The notes: generated by a model from the letters alone, not told the origin. 64,000 nt of DNA from Terrimonas rubra (GCF_042686025.1 NZ_JBHUOZ010000001.1:186001-250000), one strand, 5' to 3'; counted from the stretch's first letter, positions 53,211 to 61,776 are shown. Program-made: numbers and translations.

Positions 53211-53531
53211 TACCCTCCAAAAGGGGAGTTTCCCTTTTAAAAAACAGATGTTTTTCCTCTTTTTTTGAATCCGGTTTTTGCTTCTATTTGAAGAACTTTC
53301 TACAATAAGAGTTTATACCTAGTAAAAAAACTATATACAAAATAGTAATTTTACTAGTAAATAGTCGTAACATTACGCAACTATTAAGATGCCGTTGTTC
53401 CGTTAATCTCCCTGTAACTATTATCAGTATTGAATTACACGCACTTATAAGTATTTATCCCTCTGAAATTAAGGGTTGAGTATGGGACTTCTACGTGCAA
53501 TTTTTGCAGTACAATAATTTTATAGACCGTC

Positions 53532-53539
53532 TAAATTTG
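53532..53539 (+). promoter_or_regulatory. -7 promoter box of the 26-aa peptide gene
   Basis: TAAATTTG matches TAnnTTTG exactly and ends 8 bp before the peptide ATG, implying a very short 5' leader. Confidence 0.5.
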
Positions 53540-53547
53540 TTACTGTT

Positions 53548-53628
53548 ATGAAAAAAATTACGAAATTAAACCGCAAAATCGTTTGGGATCTTGAAGGTGG
53601 TGGTATTTTTGAAGGTTTAGAAGACTAA
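53548..53628 (+). CDS. 26-residue peptide, candidate precursor or signal peptide
   Basis: A 26-aa frame from ATG 53548: a Lys/Arg-rich start (MKKITKLNRK), a hydrophobic-acidic middle (IVWDLE) and a GGG-containing acidic end (EGGGIFEGLED). It is bracketed by a perfect -7 box 8 bp upstream and a strong terminator at 53652-53705, so it is a separate transcription unit. The leader-like basic head and the Gly-rich joint suggest processing. The following gene encodes a multi-pass membrane protein, then a kinase and a LuxR-type regulator. No homologue is recognised. Confidence 0.6.
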   Translation: MKKITKLNRKIVWDLEGGGIFEGLED

Positions 53629-53651
53629 ATTTTTTAAGAATTTCCTTTTTT

Positions 53652-53705
53652 AAAAAACTTTTCTATTTTTGGATAAAATCCAATTACAATAGAAAAGTTT
53701 TTTTT
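53652..53705 (+). terminator. Terminator of the 26-aa peptide gene
   Basis: 14-bp arms AAAAAACTTTTCTA (53652-53665) and its complement (53690-53703) around a 24-nt loop that contains its own small GGAT/ATCC hairpin, ending in a T-run. Confidence 0.85.
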
Positions 53706-53730
53706 ATACCTAGTTGAACACATATTAGAG

Positions 53731-54402
53731 TTGAGTTACCTTTTCCCGGTAATTGCTTTTCTGTTGTTTATCAAAAATAAAGGTAAAATTTTCCCTAAGG
53801 TATTACCCCTTCTGATTTACTCAATTGTTTTCTTTTTAACTACCTTTTTCTTTGATCAGATTACCCCGTCCCCTGTTTCACCCCGTATATTCAACTTTTT
53901 ATTTACATTAACTGAATATATATTATTTGCCACTTTACTTACTTACTGGTATCAAACCAATAAAACATTCTTAAAAACGGTTTTTATTGGTTCAATATTC
54001 TTTCTGCTTTTTCACACTTTCTATTCGCTTTGGGTCAAAGCCGGTCTTATTGATTCCGTTTCTATCGGTATTTGTACATTATTAATGTTTGCCTATATAT
54101 TTTATTATATTTTTTTAGAATTAAACCGGGATGAAACAAAAATGCCTGGTATGTCCCTAGCTACTCAACCTACTTTTTGGATAGCACTTGGAATATTGGT
54201 TTATCTAGCCGGCACTTTCTTTTTTCATTTGTTAATCGACTATTTACCTAAAGAGCAGATCCGCCAGTACTGGTTTATCACCTATATATTTGACATAATT
54301 AAGAATATATTCTTTACAATAGCTATCTTCGTCTACATCCGCCAAGCCAATAAAAAACCGCAAGCCCAAAAAACCAACGAACCATTTTTAAATTTTTTAT
54401 AG
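53731..54402 (+). CDS. Multi-pass membrane protein, putative sensor partner of the kinase
   Basis: Protein of 223 aa from a TTG start (SYLFPVIAFLLFIKN). It has about seven hydrophobic spans with short loops and a Lys/Gln-rich cytosolic tail (QANKKPQAQKTNEPFLNF). It has no recognised catalytic motif. It lies 35 bp before a kinase gene that has only one membrane helix and no sensor domain, so it is likely to be the sensing partner of that kinase. Alternatively it could be a transporter. No enzyme family is recognised. Confidence 0.7.
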   Translation: MSYLFPVIAFLLFIKNKGKIFPKVLPLLIYSIVFFLTTFFFDQITPSPVSPRIFNFLFTLTEYILFATLLTYWYQTNKTFLKTVFIGSIFFLLFHTFYSLWVKAGLIDSVSIGICTLLMFAYIFYYIFLELNRDETKMPGMSLATQPTFWIALGILVYLAGTFFFHLLIDYLPKEQIRQYWFITYIFDIIKNIFFTIAIFVYIRQANKKPQAQKTNEPFLNFL

Positions 54403-54437
54403 GTTAGTCATGTAACCTGTCTTATCTACCTGCATAT

Positions 54438-55274
54438 ATGAATTTTCTACTGCAAGCCAGCACAGCTACAAATATCCCGGTGGTATTTATCATCGGTGCC
54501 GTGGGTATGGCTGTACTTACAGTAAGCATTGTTACCTTATTAATACTTCACCAGCGAAAAGTAGCCCGTTTTAATGCCACCGTACAGGAAATGGAAAAGG
54601 AGCAACAAAAGGTTTTATTAAATGCTTCTATAAAAATGCAGGAAGAGGAACGACAACGCCTGGCTGCCGACCTGCATGACGACGCCGGACCATTACTGGC
54701 TACTGCCCGTTTATACCTGAACGAGAACCTGGTAAACCAGGATAAAGCATCACAGCTGCAGGCCATCTTCCAGGCCCGCCAGATCATCGACGATACCATT
54801 CAGCTGATCCGGAATATCAGCCATAGCCTGATGCCCCCTACCCTGAAAAACTTTGGTCTGGAATCGGCCATTAATGACCTTTTCCAAAAGATCAGCGGCT
54901 CAGGTACCATCAACGCCAGCAGCCGTTTTCACGATTATAAAGACCGTCTTAAACCTGAGACAGAATTAGTTGTATTCCGGATCGTGCAGGAGTTAGTGGG
55001 CAATATTTTAAAACACAGTAACTCCAGCTTTATACACCTTACGCAAAATGTACACGACAACCGGTTTTACCTGCGTATTCACCATGACGGGCGGGGTATT
55101 GTGCAATCAGACTTTGATAAACTTACTAAAAGTACCGTAGGTCTTGGCTTAAAGAATATTACCAGCCGTACCAGCCTGGTTCGTGGGAGTATTGTTTTTG
55201 AAAAAGATATTTCCCAAACCTATTATAAGGTTACTCTCGAAATTCCGCAGGAAAATAATACCACCTACGAGTAA
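54438..55274 (+). CDS. Sensor histidine kinase, NarX/DegS type (HisKA_3)
   Basis: Protein of 278 aa. One N-terminal membrane helix (about 15-37), a coiled-coil (about 44-70), the HisKA_3 phospho-accepting His80 in ERQRLAADLHDDAG, and the HATPase domain (FRIVQELVGNILKHSNSSFIHL, then GRGIV and GLGLKNITSRTSLVRG). It lacks any extracytoplasmic sensing domain. The 7TM protein upstream probably supplies sensing, and the LuxR-type regulator downstream is the expected target. Confidence 0.92.
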   Translation: MNFLLQASTATNIPVVFIIGAVGMAVLTVSIVTLLILHQRKVARFNATVQEMEKEQQKVLLNASIKMQEEERQRLAADLHDDAGPLLATARLYLNENLVNQDKASQLQAIFQARQIIDDTIQLIRNISHSLMPPTLKNFGLESAINDLFQKISGSGTINASSRFHDYKDRLKPETELVVFRIVQELVGNILKHSNSSFIHLTQNVHDNRFYLRIHHDGRGIVQSDFDKLTKSTVGLGLKNITSRTSLVRGSIVFEKDISQTYYKVTLEIPQENNTTYE

Positions 55275-55371
55275 GCTTATTCCGCACAACTATTCACCCG
55301 CTTCTTCCCGCCTTTCACGCTCCCCATGCCTTAATGTTCAGAACTGTTATGGGTAAATGATACGAATTATT

Positions 55372-55379
55372 TACATTTG
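55372..55379 (+). promoter_or_regulatory. -7 promoter box of the LuxR-type regulator
   Basis: TACATTTG matches TAnnTTTG. It contains the TTG at 55377 that would otherwise be read as a start, so translation begins at the ATG 55395. Confidence 0.5.
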
Positions 55380-55394
55380 CCAATACCCAAGCCG

Positions 55395-56045
55395 ATGGAA
55401 GTAATAAAAGTAGCCATAGCAGACGATCATAAGATTTTTCGAAAAGGCGTAGTACTATCTTTAAGGCCCTTTGCAAATATTAAATTTGTACTGGAAGCCG
55501 GAGAAGGGGATGAACTTTTGGAAAAACTGGATGAAGCAGAGCCGGACGTAATCCTGATGGATCTTCGTATGCCCGGAAAAGATGGTATTGAAACCACCAA
55601 GATCGTCAGCAAAAAATACCCCCATATCAAGGTACTGGTTTTAAGTATGTACGAAGATGAGCGCTTTGTTTACCACCTGATGGAAAACGGAGCGAATGGT
55701 TACCTGCTCAAAAATGCCGATCCCCAGGAAATCCGTCGGGCCATTATGGATGTGGCTGAAAAAGGATATTACCTCAACAACTTTGTTAACCGCATCTTAC
55801 TAAAAAAATCACATTCCCGCCAGAAAGTAATACCATCCTTAAACAACGAAGTAACCCTGACCGATAAGGAACGGGATGTACTGCGTTTTATTTGTATGGA
55901 ATTTACCGCACAGGAAATAGCCCAGAAAATGGAGATCAGCCCGCGAACCGTAGAGGCTATCAAGGACCGATTAATGGAACGTTTTGGCTGTAAAAACACT
56001 GCCGGCCTGGTTTTCTTTGCCGTTAAAAACTCATTAATAGAATAA
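55395..56045 (+). CDS. LuxR/NarL-family response regulator
   Basis: Protein of 216 aa from ATG 55395 (MEVIKVAIADDHKIFRKGV). The receiver domain is 1-120 with acceptor Asp at about 56 (VILMDLRMPGKDG). The C-terminal GerE/LuxR HTH is at about 150-212 (LTDKERDVLRFICMEFTAQEIAQKMEISPRTVEAIKDRLMERFGCKN). It pairs with the kinase 120 bp upstream but has its own promoter. Likely targets include the neighbouring peptide gene; that is inference. Confidence 0.93.
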   Translation: MEVIKVAIADDHKIFRKGVVLSLRPFANIKFVLEAGEGDELLEKLDEAEPDVILMDLRMPGKDGIETTKIVSKKYPHIKVLVLSMYEDERFVYHLMENGANGYLLKNADPQEIRRAIMDVAEKGYYLNNFVNRILLKKSHSRQKVIPSLNNEVTLTDKERDVLRFICMEFTAQEIAQKMEISPRTVEAIKDRLMERFGCKNTAGLVFFAVKNSLIE

Positions 56046-56062
56046 TTATCCTTGCTTTTATC

Positions 56063-56178
56063 GGGGCTGTCAACAGTGTACATCACTCAGCAATAGCTCC
56101 CGCCTTCCGTAGTAGTGCAGCCATGCTGCTATACCCCTTTATGCAGCTACTACATCCAGTCGGGCAGCCCTTCAGCTG
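56063..56178 (+). repeat. Dispersed structured repeat (copy B)
   Basis: Starts GGGGCTGTCAACAGTG, contains AGCTCCCGCCTTCCG and ends CGGGCAGCCCTTCAGCTG. It sits between convergent genes. The interior has further palindromes (GCAGC/GCTGC). Confidence 0.75.
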
Positions 56179-56207
56179 CAGTGCTGTTATGAGCAGCTAC
56201 CTGTTTA

Positions 56208-57008
56208 TCAGATTCTACGCTGCTTTCGCTTATATATAAGTGTAAGTATTATACCTGTTAACAGCAGCCCAAGCTGTACCAGTACACCGGTCCTGTCAAT
56301 CTGTTGCTGTAAAGAAGCCGGTAATACTTCCGGCACATCAATTTTCCACAGCGCCGGAAAACTGCTTTTTTGCCCAAGTGCAGCCTGAAATAAATTGGCG
56401 GCAAAATGAATACCGGTAGCCATAGCTATTCCACCGGTACGCAACACGGCCCAGCCAAAGATAAAGGCCCATGCACCGGGACCTAGAAAGGAACTGAGCA
56501 TATCCTGCCCACCTGCTACATGATACAATGCAAACAATATGGCAATGGTAATTTGTGCCGGCCATATCCCCCAGTTATTTTTTAAATGCATAAAAGCAAA
56601 AGAACGGAAAGCTATTTCCTCCATCAAAGACAATAATAATAAGGCCATTGCCCACATAAAAAACATGCCCATATCCTGGCCTTGTACTGCTATCACCTGT
56701 AGATCATTTACACCGATAACAATCAAAAAAGCGATCCCTGAAATCAATAACCCGGAAACAAAACCGGTGAAAAAATTTTTCACTGTACCAGGCTGCCATG
56801 CTAAGCCCATATCAGCAGGCCGCTGCCGGCCCCACCTGCAAAACACCCAAACAATACCAAGCGCAACAACTATTCCAAGTATGCCATAAGCATATCGTTC
56901 AAATTGTGGTGGTAACAAATGTTTAAGCGGGGAAGCCAGGGCTAATACAGCCGTAAAGAGTATACAACATAAAATTGATTGTAAAAAAGCAGTTATTTTA
57001 TTATTCAC
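56208..57008 (-). CDS. CPBP-family intramembrane glutamic protease
   Basis: Protein of 266 aa with about eight hydrophobic spans. The Abi/CPBP motif 1 MEEIAFRSFAF (EExxxR) is at about 129-139, motif 2 FALYHVAGG at about 159-167 and motif 3 GIHFAANLF at about 198-206. Members cut membrane proteins or peptides and include bacteriocin-immunity and type II CAAX proteases. The substrate is unknown. It lies close to the peptide/sensor/regulator group, on the other strand. Confidence 0.92.
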   Translation of the reverse strand: MNNKITAFLQSILCCILFTAVLALASPLKHLLPPQFERYAYGILGIVVALGIVWVFCRWGRQRPADMGLAWQPGTVKNFFTGFVSGLLISGIAFLIVIGVNDLQVIAVQGQDMGMFFMWAMALLLLSLMEEIAFRSFAFMHLKNNWGIWPAQITIAILFALYHVAGGQDMLSSFLGPGAWAFIFGWAVLRTGGIAMATGIHFAANLFQAALGQKSSFPALWKIDVPEVLPASLQQQIDRTGVLVQLGLLLTGIILTLIYKRKQRRI

Positions 57009-57493
57009 CGGAGTAAATTATAAGGCTAAAATAATAAAAAAGAATACTGCTTCCAATTATGTATAGCAGTTACACAAAGTTCTTTACTCCTGCATCTTAT
57101 CAACATCTTTATCATGTATATTTTTTTATACACATGAAGCAGCTTTTTTTCATTATTAGCAACACACTGAAAAACACTACAGTAACAGCACCTGCTATAT
57201 AAATGTTATTTTATTGTTATCATCTGCTTATGATTTAATCATAAAAAAATAAAAAATATAAAGGCTACAATGTAGTGCTGGCAAGCAGTCTATCATAATG
57301 GCATGGTATTTGAAAATTGTTGGTTCCCCAAGTCTGTAGAATACCTCATGTATTTTTTCTTTGGCTTACTTACTACTGATCATTCTCACTACAGACTGAG
57401 AATGTGTGTTGAGTGTTCAAGTCTATAATAAGGAAGGATCGTGAATGAAATGAATTGTCAGTTGAATCAGCTAACACATTAAATGTATTGATT
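57009..57493. other. Spacer upstream of the glycosyltransferase gene
   Basis: 485 bp, AT-rich. An 8-bp inverted repeat CATTCTCA ... TGAGAATG (57381-57404) stands about 90 bp before the glycosyltransferase start and may be an operator. Nothing else convincing was seen. Confidence 0.4.
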
Positions 57494-58924
57494 ATGATGG
57501 AACCTACCCTACAAAAAAAAGCAGGTCTTGCCCGGAGATTGTCCGCCGGTGTAAAGGCCTTTCAATCAAAAGTAGCAGAACATGCAAAAGCCGCTGCATT
57601 AAAGTTATCGGACTACATGGTGCTTATTACCACTTTTATTTTAATGTTCGGCGCTGTATATCTTGTATACCGGTTGCAGCCGCATTATGAACAGATCCGG
57701 TCAGAAAGATTAACCACTGTATGGGGAACCGCATTTGTTATTTTAGCAGTATCCTTATTAGTTATTAAGCTTTGCTTTCTCGTATATATTCTTGTCTTAT
57801 ACCTCCGCTATAAAGCAGTTAAATCGGTTAGTGACGAGTTATTACCTACCTGTACCGTTATTGTTCCGGCTTATAATGAAGGTAAACTGGTATGGCAAAC
57901 ATTATTGAGTCTGGCTAACAGCGATTACCCCAAAGAAAAAATTCAGCTGATCTCTATCGACGATGGCAGCCAGGATGATACCTGGCAATGGATGCAAAAA
58001 GCGAAGGCCGAATTAGGCGACCGGCTGGAGATATACCAGCAGCCGGAGAATAAAGGTAAACGCCATGCCCTGTATCGTGGCTTTCATTTAGGCACCGGCG
58101 ATATATTTGTTACGGTAGACAGTGATTCCATTGTAAAACCAAACACTTTACGCAACCTGGTAAGCCCGTTCATTGTAAATGAAAAATGTGGCGCCGTTGC
58201 CGGCAATGTAAGGGTGTTAAATAATAAATCGGGCATGATCCCCCGCATGCTGAATGTGAGTTTTGTATTCAGCTTTGAGTTCATCCGTTCAGCACAAAGT
58301 TCGTTAGGTTCGGTATTGTGTACACCGGGCGCCCTGGCCGCTTACCGTAAAGATGCCGTGATGGCCTGCTTACCGGAATGGATCAACCAAACCTTTATGG
58401 GACAACTGTCTGATATAGGTGAAGACCGGGCCATGACCAATATGATCCTGAAACAGGGTTATCATGTGGTATTCCAGCGTAATGCGCATGTGCTGACCAA
58501 TATCCCTGAAAAATATAAAAATCTTTACAAGATGTTTATACGCTGGGAAAGAAGTAATGTGCGTGAGAATATCATGATGAGTACTTTCGCCTTTAAAAAC
58601 TTTCGTACCGGTCCTAAAGCAGGTACCAGGATATTATTGCTGAACCAATGGTTAAAAGTGATCATGGCCATTCCACTGACCTTGTTAATGCTGGTGTTCA
58701 TTGTTACGCATCCCATCCTGTTTATCAGTTCCGTACTCTTAAGCATATTAATTTTCTCCAGCATACAGGTATATTTTTACGCCAAATGGCATAATATAGT
58801 AGAGTCCTTCTGGGCATACCCTTATAGTATTTTTTATGCCTTTGCCCTGTTCTGGATAACACCATATGCCATTGCCACCGCCAGCCGGAAAGGATGGCTG
58901 ACACGCGGATTGGAAACGAAATAA
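57494..58924 (+). CDS. Processive family-2 glycosyltransferase
   Basis: Protein of 476 aa from ATG 57494; the longer TTG frame from 57455 is less likely. Two N-terminal membrane spans, a GT-A domain at about 115-340 (CTVIVPAYNEG, ISIDDGSQDDTWQW, FVTVDSDSIVKP, LSDIGEDRAMTNMIL, then IRWERSNVREN) and three C-terminal spans. The DxD, ED and RW motifs are those of NodC/hyaluronan/PgaC-like synthases that polymerise and export a beta-linked sugar from a UDP donor. The product is not determinable. It stands alone with hairpins after the stop. Confidence 0.92.
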   Translation: MMEPTLQKKAGLARRLSAGVKAFQSKVAEHAKAAALKLSDYMVLITTFILMFGAVYLVYRLQPHYEQIRSERLTTVWGTAFVILAVSLLVIKLCFLVYILVLYLRYKAVKSVSDELLPTCTVIVPAYNEGKLVWQTLLSLANSDYPKEKIQLISIDDGSQDDTWQWMQKAKAELGDRLEIYQQPENKGKRHALYRGFHLGTGDIFVTVDSDSIVKPNTLRNLVSPFIVNEKCGAVAGNVRVLNNKSGMIPRMLNVSFVFSFEFIRSAQSSLGSVLCTPGALAAYRKDAVMACLPEWINQTFMGQLSDIGEDRAMTNMILKQGYHVVFQRNAHVLTNIPEKYKNLYKMFIRWERSNVRENIMMSTFAFKNFRTGPKAGTRILLLNQWLKVIMAIPLTLLMLVFIVTHPILFISSVLLSILIFSSIQVYFYAKWHNIVESFWAYPYSIFYAFALFWITPYAIATASRKGWLTRGLETK

Positions 58925-58934
58925 AATTCAGGTT

Positions 58935-58980
58935 GTTGTTGTCGTAGAGTGAGCATGCATGCTCACTCTACGACAACAAC
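58935..58980. repeat. Perfect 46-bp palindrome
   Basis: Two exact 23-bp arms with no spacer, centred at 58957/58958 on GAGCATGCATGCTC. It lies directly after the glycosyltransferase stop. It may act as a terminator for both strands or be a mobile REP-type palindrome. Confidence 0.9.
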
Positions 58981-58989
58981 ATTTCTTTT

Positions 58990-59030
58990 TACCATAATAG
59001 AGACGTCATGCTGACGTCTCTATTATGGTA
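58990..59030. repeat. Perfect 19-bp-arm hairpin with TGC loop
   Basis: Arms at 58990-59008 and 59012-59030, core GAGACGTCATGCTGACGTCTC. It overlaps the stop codon of the minus-strand phosphatase gene and lies 10 bp from the 46-bp palindrome. It is probably a bidirectional terminator and/or REP-like element. Confidence 0.9.
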
Positions 59031-59874
59031 AATGCAATAAGGCCAATACAGCGAAATGGTCGGATGCAAACCGCCCCTCCCATGTTTGCGAAATCGTAGC
59101 GTGGTTTTTTACCTTCCAGTTACCCTTAATAAAAATATAATCTATCGGCTGGTCATTGATCTCTTTATTTTTAAAGGCATTAAAAGTACCGGTGGGACCA
59201 TAATGCGGCTTAACCGTAACAGTTTTCGCATCAGTTAAATGCAGCGGGTTATTTTTATCCATGATCACCTGTATCGGCTCATCATCAGGAGTAGCATTAA
59301 AATCGCCGGTAAAGAATGCCGGTAGTTTGCCTGCAATTTCTTTTACGGTCTTTAATACCATATGGGCGCTTTCCCTGCGGGCCACCTTACCCATATGATC
59401 AAAATGTGTATTAAAGGCAACAAACTGTTTACCGCTTTTTTTATGCCTGAATTTGACCCAGGTGATCACCCGCGGAAATGCTGCATCCCAGCCTTTACTG
59501 CCGGCCACTGTTGGTGTTTCCGATAACCATAACATGCCTGATTGCAAAGCAGCCAGCTGTGTGGTATCATAAAAGATGGCAGAGGCTTCGCCCTTATCCG
59601 TTCCGTTATCGCGGCCACCACCAATGGATCTATATTGTTTTAACGATGCCCTCAGGTCGTTCATCTGGTCGGGCAGGGCTTCCTGTACACCCAACACCTG
59701 CGGCGCATGATATAATACCTGCGAGCTTAATTTTTCTTTCCGGTAAGGCCAGGCATTCAAACTATCCGATGCTGTATTTAAACGGATATTAAAACTCATC
59801 ACCGATATATCCTGTGCGGCTACCATGCCTGTCATGACCAAGCCAACAGGCAATAAAAATAATCTGCTCTTCAT
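59023..59874 (-). CDS. Secreted endonuclease/exonuclease/phosphatase-family hydrolase
   Basis: Protein of 283 aa with a signal peptide (MKSRLFLLPVGLVMTGMVAAQ). The fold's motifs are visible: ISVMSFNIRLN, VLGVQEA, FNTHFDHMG, FFTGDFNATPDDEPI, DQPIDYIFIKGN and FASDHFAV. The Asn, Glu and Asp/His residues of the active site are intact. It may cleave phosphoesters such as nucleic acid or lipids, or act on inositol phosphates, in the periplasm. The substrate is unknown. Its stop lies inside a strong hairpin. Confidence 0.93.
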   Translation of the reverse strand: MKSRLFLLPVGLVMTGMVAAQDISVMSFNIRLNTASDSLNAWPYRKEKLSSQVLYHAPQVLGVQEALPDQMNDLRASLKQYRSIGGGRDNGTDKGEASAIFYDTTQLAALQSGMLWLSETPTVAGSKGWDAAFPRVITWVKFRHKKSGKQFVAFNTHFDHMGKVARRESAHMVLKTVKEIAGKLPAFFTGDFNATPDDEPIQVIMDKNNPLHLTDAKTVTVKPHYGPTGTFNAFKNKEINDQPIDYIFIKGNWKVKNHATISQTWEGRFASDHFAVLALLHLP

Positions 59875-59923
59875 GGTATAAAAATATTTAGATTGGTTTG
59901 TATCGCAGGTTAGCGAATTGTTA

Positions 59924-60784
59924 CTATTTATTGCTCACTGCCTTCAGGCTCAGGTCAAGACTTTTAGCCTGGTGTATCAATGCCCCTACACTTACATAAT
60001 CAACACCTGTCTGGGCATAGGCTTCAATATTATCCAGGTTAATGCCCCCGCTGGCTTCGGTTTCAAAACGCCCTTTGGTATAAGGTAATGCCTCAGTTAT
60101 TTGTTCGGGGGTAAAATTATCCAGCATTATACGAAATACCTTTTCTTCGCCCATAGCCACCACCCTTTTTACCTCGTCCAAGTTACGGGTCTCCACTTCT
60201 ATTTTTAAAGGCAATTTGTTTACCTGCAAGTATTGATAAGCTGCATCAATGGCTTTTTCCAGACCACCGGCATAATCCACATGGTTATCCTTCAGCATGA
60301 TCATATCATACAGCCCGAAGCGGTGGTTCACCCCGCCACCAATGCGTACCGCTTCTTTTTCCAGTAAACGGAAGTTAGGGGTGGTTTTTCGGGTGTCCAG
60401 TAAACGGGTATGATAGCCCTCCAGTTTACTGGTATACTGGCGGGTAAGGGTAGCAATGCCACTCATCCGCTGCATACAGTTCAATACCAGTCTTTCGCAT
60501 TGTAATATGGTATGTATATGTGCTTCTACTTCAAAAGCCACTTCTCCATATACCATGGCATCGCCATCGGCTTTATAGGCTTTAAATACAGCCCCGGGTT
60601 CTTTGTAGGCAAATATTTCCCGGGCCACTTCCATGCCCGCCAGCACACCGTCCTGTTTTATTTTTAACACCGCCTTCCCGGTTGCACCAGCCGGTATACT
60701 GGATAAAGTAGAGTGATCCCCACTGCCAATATCCTCCTTCCAGGCTTCGTCAATTAAATGATGTAATTTTTGTGTAAAGCTCAT
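59924..60784 (-). CDS. nadC: Nicotinate-nucleotide pyrophosphorylase (carboxylating)
   Basis: Protein of 286 aa. Converts quinolinate and PRPP to nicotinate mononucleotide, CO2 and PPi in de novo NAD synthesis. The signatures are LDTRKTTPNFRLLEKEAVRIGGGVNHRFGLYDMIMLKDNH at about 128-167, KIEVETRNLDEV and FETEASGGINLDNI. The active-site Arg, Lys and Glu residues are present. It begins 150 bp from the phosphatase gene and appears monocistronic. Confidence 0.96.
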   Translation of the reverse strand: MSFTQKLHHLIDEAWKEDIGSGDHSTLSSIPAGATGKAVLKIKQDGVLAGMEVAREIFAYKEPGAVFKAYKADGDAMVYGEVAFEVEAHIHTILQCERLVLNCMQRMSGIATLTRQYTSKLEGYHTRLLDTRKTTPNFRLLEKEAVRIGGGVNHRFGLYDMIMLKDNHVDYAGGLEKAIDAAYQYLQVNKLPLKIEVETRNLDEVKRVVAMGEEKVFRIMLDNFTPEQITEALPYTKGRFETEASGGINLDNIEAYAQTGVDYVSVGALIHQAKSLDLSLKAVSNK

Positions 60785-61109
60785 GGGACAAAGTTAGGCG
60801 TTGAGGAATTATGAATGATGAGTTATGAGTGAAAAGCCAAAAGCTGAATGCGAAAAGCTGAAAGCCAGATTGTTTTACAGGTGAAAGTGTTGTTCTGTGG
60901 CACAACAGCTTAACCATTTGTAGTATGAACGATGAATTATAAATGATGAGTTATGAATGGTAAATGACAGAATTTGATGAGTGCATTAAAAAGGCTTCTA
61001 TCGAAAAATAAATACCCCGCTTTATATTGCAAGCTTTAAGCTTTCAGCGTTAAGCGTTTTGCCTTCCCTTAACTATTAACCTGGAACAATTAACTGTTAA
61101 CCACCATCC
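60785..61109. repeat. AT-rich degenerate direct repeats
   Basis: The 23-nt pattern GAATTATGAATGATGAGTTATG(A) at 60806-60828 recurs with one change at 60934-60956. AAGCTGAA and AAGCTTTAAGC runs occur between and after them. Such runs of Tyr/Asn-codon-like ATGA repeats are common in Bacteroidota spacers. No gene is seen here. Confidence 0.6.
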
Positions 61110-61140
61110 ACAAAAAAGCCCGTACAATCCGTACAGGCTT
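61110..61140 (-). terminator. Terminator of the DUF4783 gene
   Basis: On the minus strand AAGCCTGTAC pairs with GTACGGGCTT (one wobble), followed by TTTTTTG. It is 24 bp after the stop at 61164. Confidence 0.85.
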
Positions 61141-61163
61141 ATATCTAATGTGTTAATACTTGC

Positions 61164-61556
61164 TTATTCAATAAACTGGAACCTGATCTCTTTCAGGCTT
61201 TCTTTACCGCTTTTGGTTTGCATAAAAACGTGGGTACGATAGTTACCCGATTTTGTTTGCAGGGTACCAATACAATATTGTCCACCGGGTGAATTACCCT
61301 TGTGTTTTAACTCAAAGCCTTTCACACCATTGGTGCCAAAGAAATCGCGTAATATCTGCTGTGCCTGCGATTTGCTGTAACTGTCGCTTTTATCAGGCAG
61401 TGTCAGTAACAGGTTTTCATCGCTGTATTTTGACAATTCAGTAGCGTTACCGGTTTTTAAGGAACTGATCACACTATCAATATTGCTTTTCTGTTCAAAA
61501 GCCGTTAACATCACAAAAGAAAACAACGCCAGTAAAGGAGTATAAATCGTTTTCAT
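61164..61556 (-). CDS. DUF4783 secreted protein
   Basis: Protein of 130 aa with a signal peptide (TPLLALFSFVMLTAFEQK). The DUF4783 pattern is visible: IDSVISSLKTGNATELSKYSDENLLLTLPD, YSKSQAQQILRDFFGTNGVKGFELKHKGNSPGGQYCIGTLQTKSGNYRTHVFMQ. It has an NTF2-like fold by family knowledge and no catalytic residues. The family is conserved in Bacteroidota and its role is unknown. It has its own terminator. Confidence 0.9.
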   Translation of the reverse strand: MKTIYTPLLALFSFVMLTAFEQKSNIDSVISSLKTGNATELSKYSDENLLLTLPDKSDSYSKSQAQQILRDFFGTNGVKGFELKHKGNSPGGQYCIGTLQTKSGNYRTHVFMQTKSGKESLKEIRFQFIE

Positions 61557-61776
61557 ATTTTTTATTTTAAGCTTTCATAGTTATTGCATCTAAAAATATG
61601 CCATCTTAGGCATTGGTTTATAGTGCTAATGTAATAAATTACTCATTTACAAGTAGTTTTTACCACATAAATAAGCTATTTCGCTGTAATTTTACACACT
61701 TCAATGACAAAAATTACTCTTATGGGCATTGAAGCGAACGTTTGCTTGTCACTTTAACAACCTCAAATTTTCATTT

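Larger units (their letters stand above)
52892..53547. other. Long AT-rich spacer before the peptide gene
   Basis: A 656-bp region with no gene of normal length. It contains a palindrome-like run near 52943-52981, a perfect -7 box at 53203-53210 (TAACTTTG) followed by a small hairpin (AAAAGGG/CCCTTTT at 53219-53238), and the 12-nt sequence TTTATACCTAGT at 53312 that recurs at 53703. The region may carry a short RNA. Confidence 0.5.
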
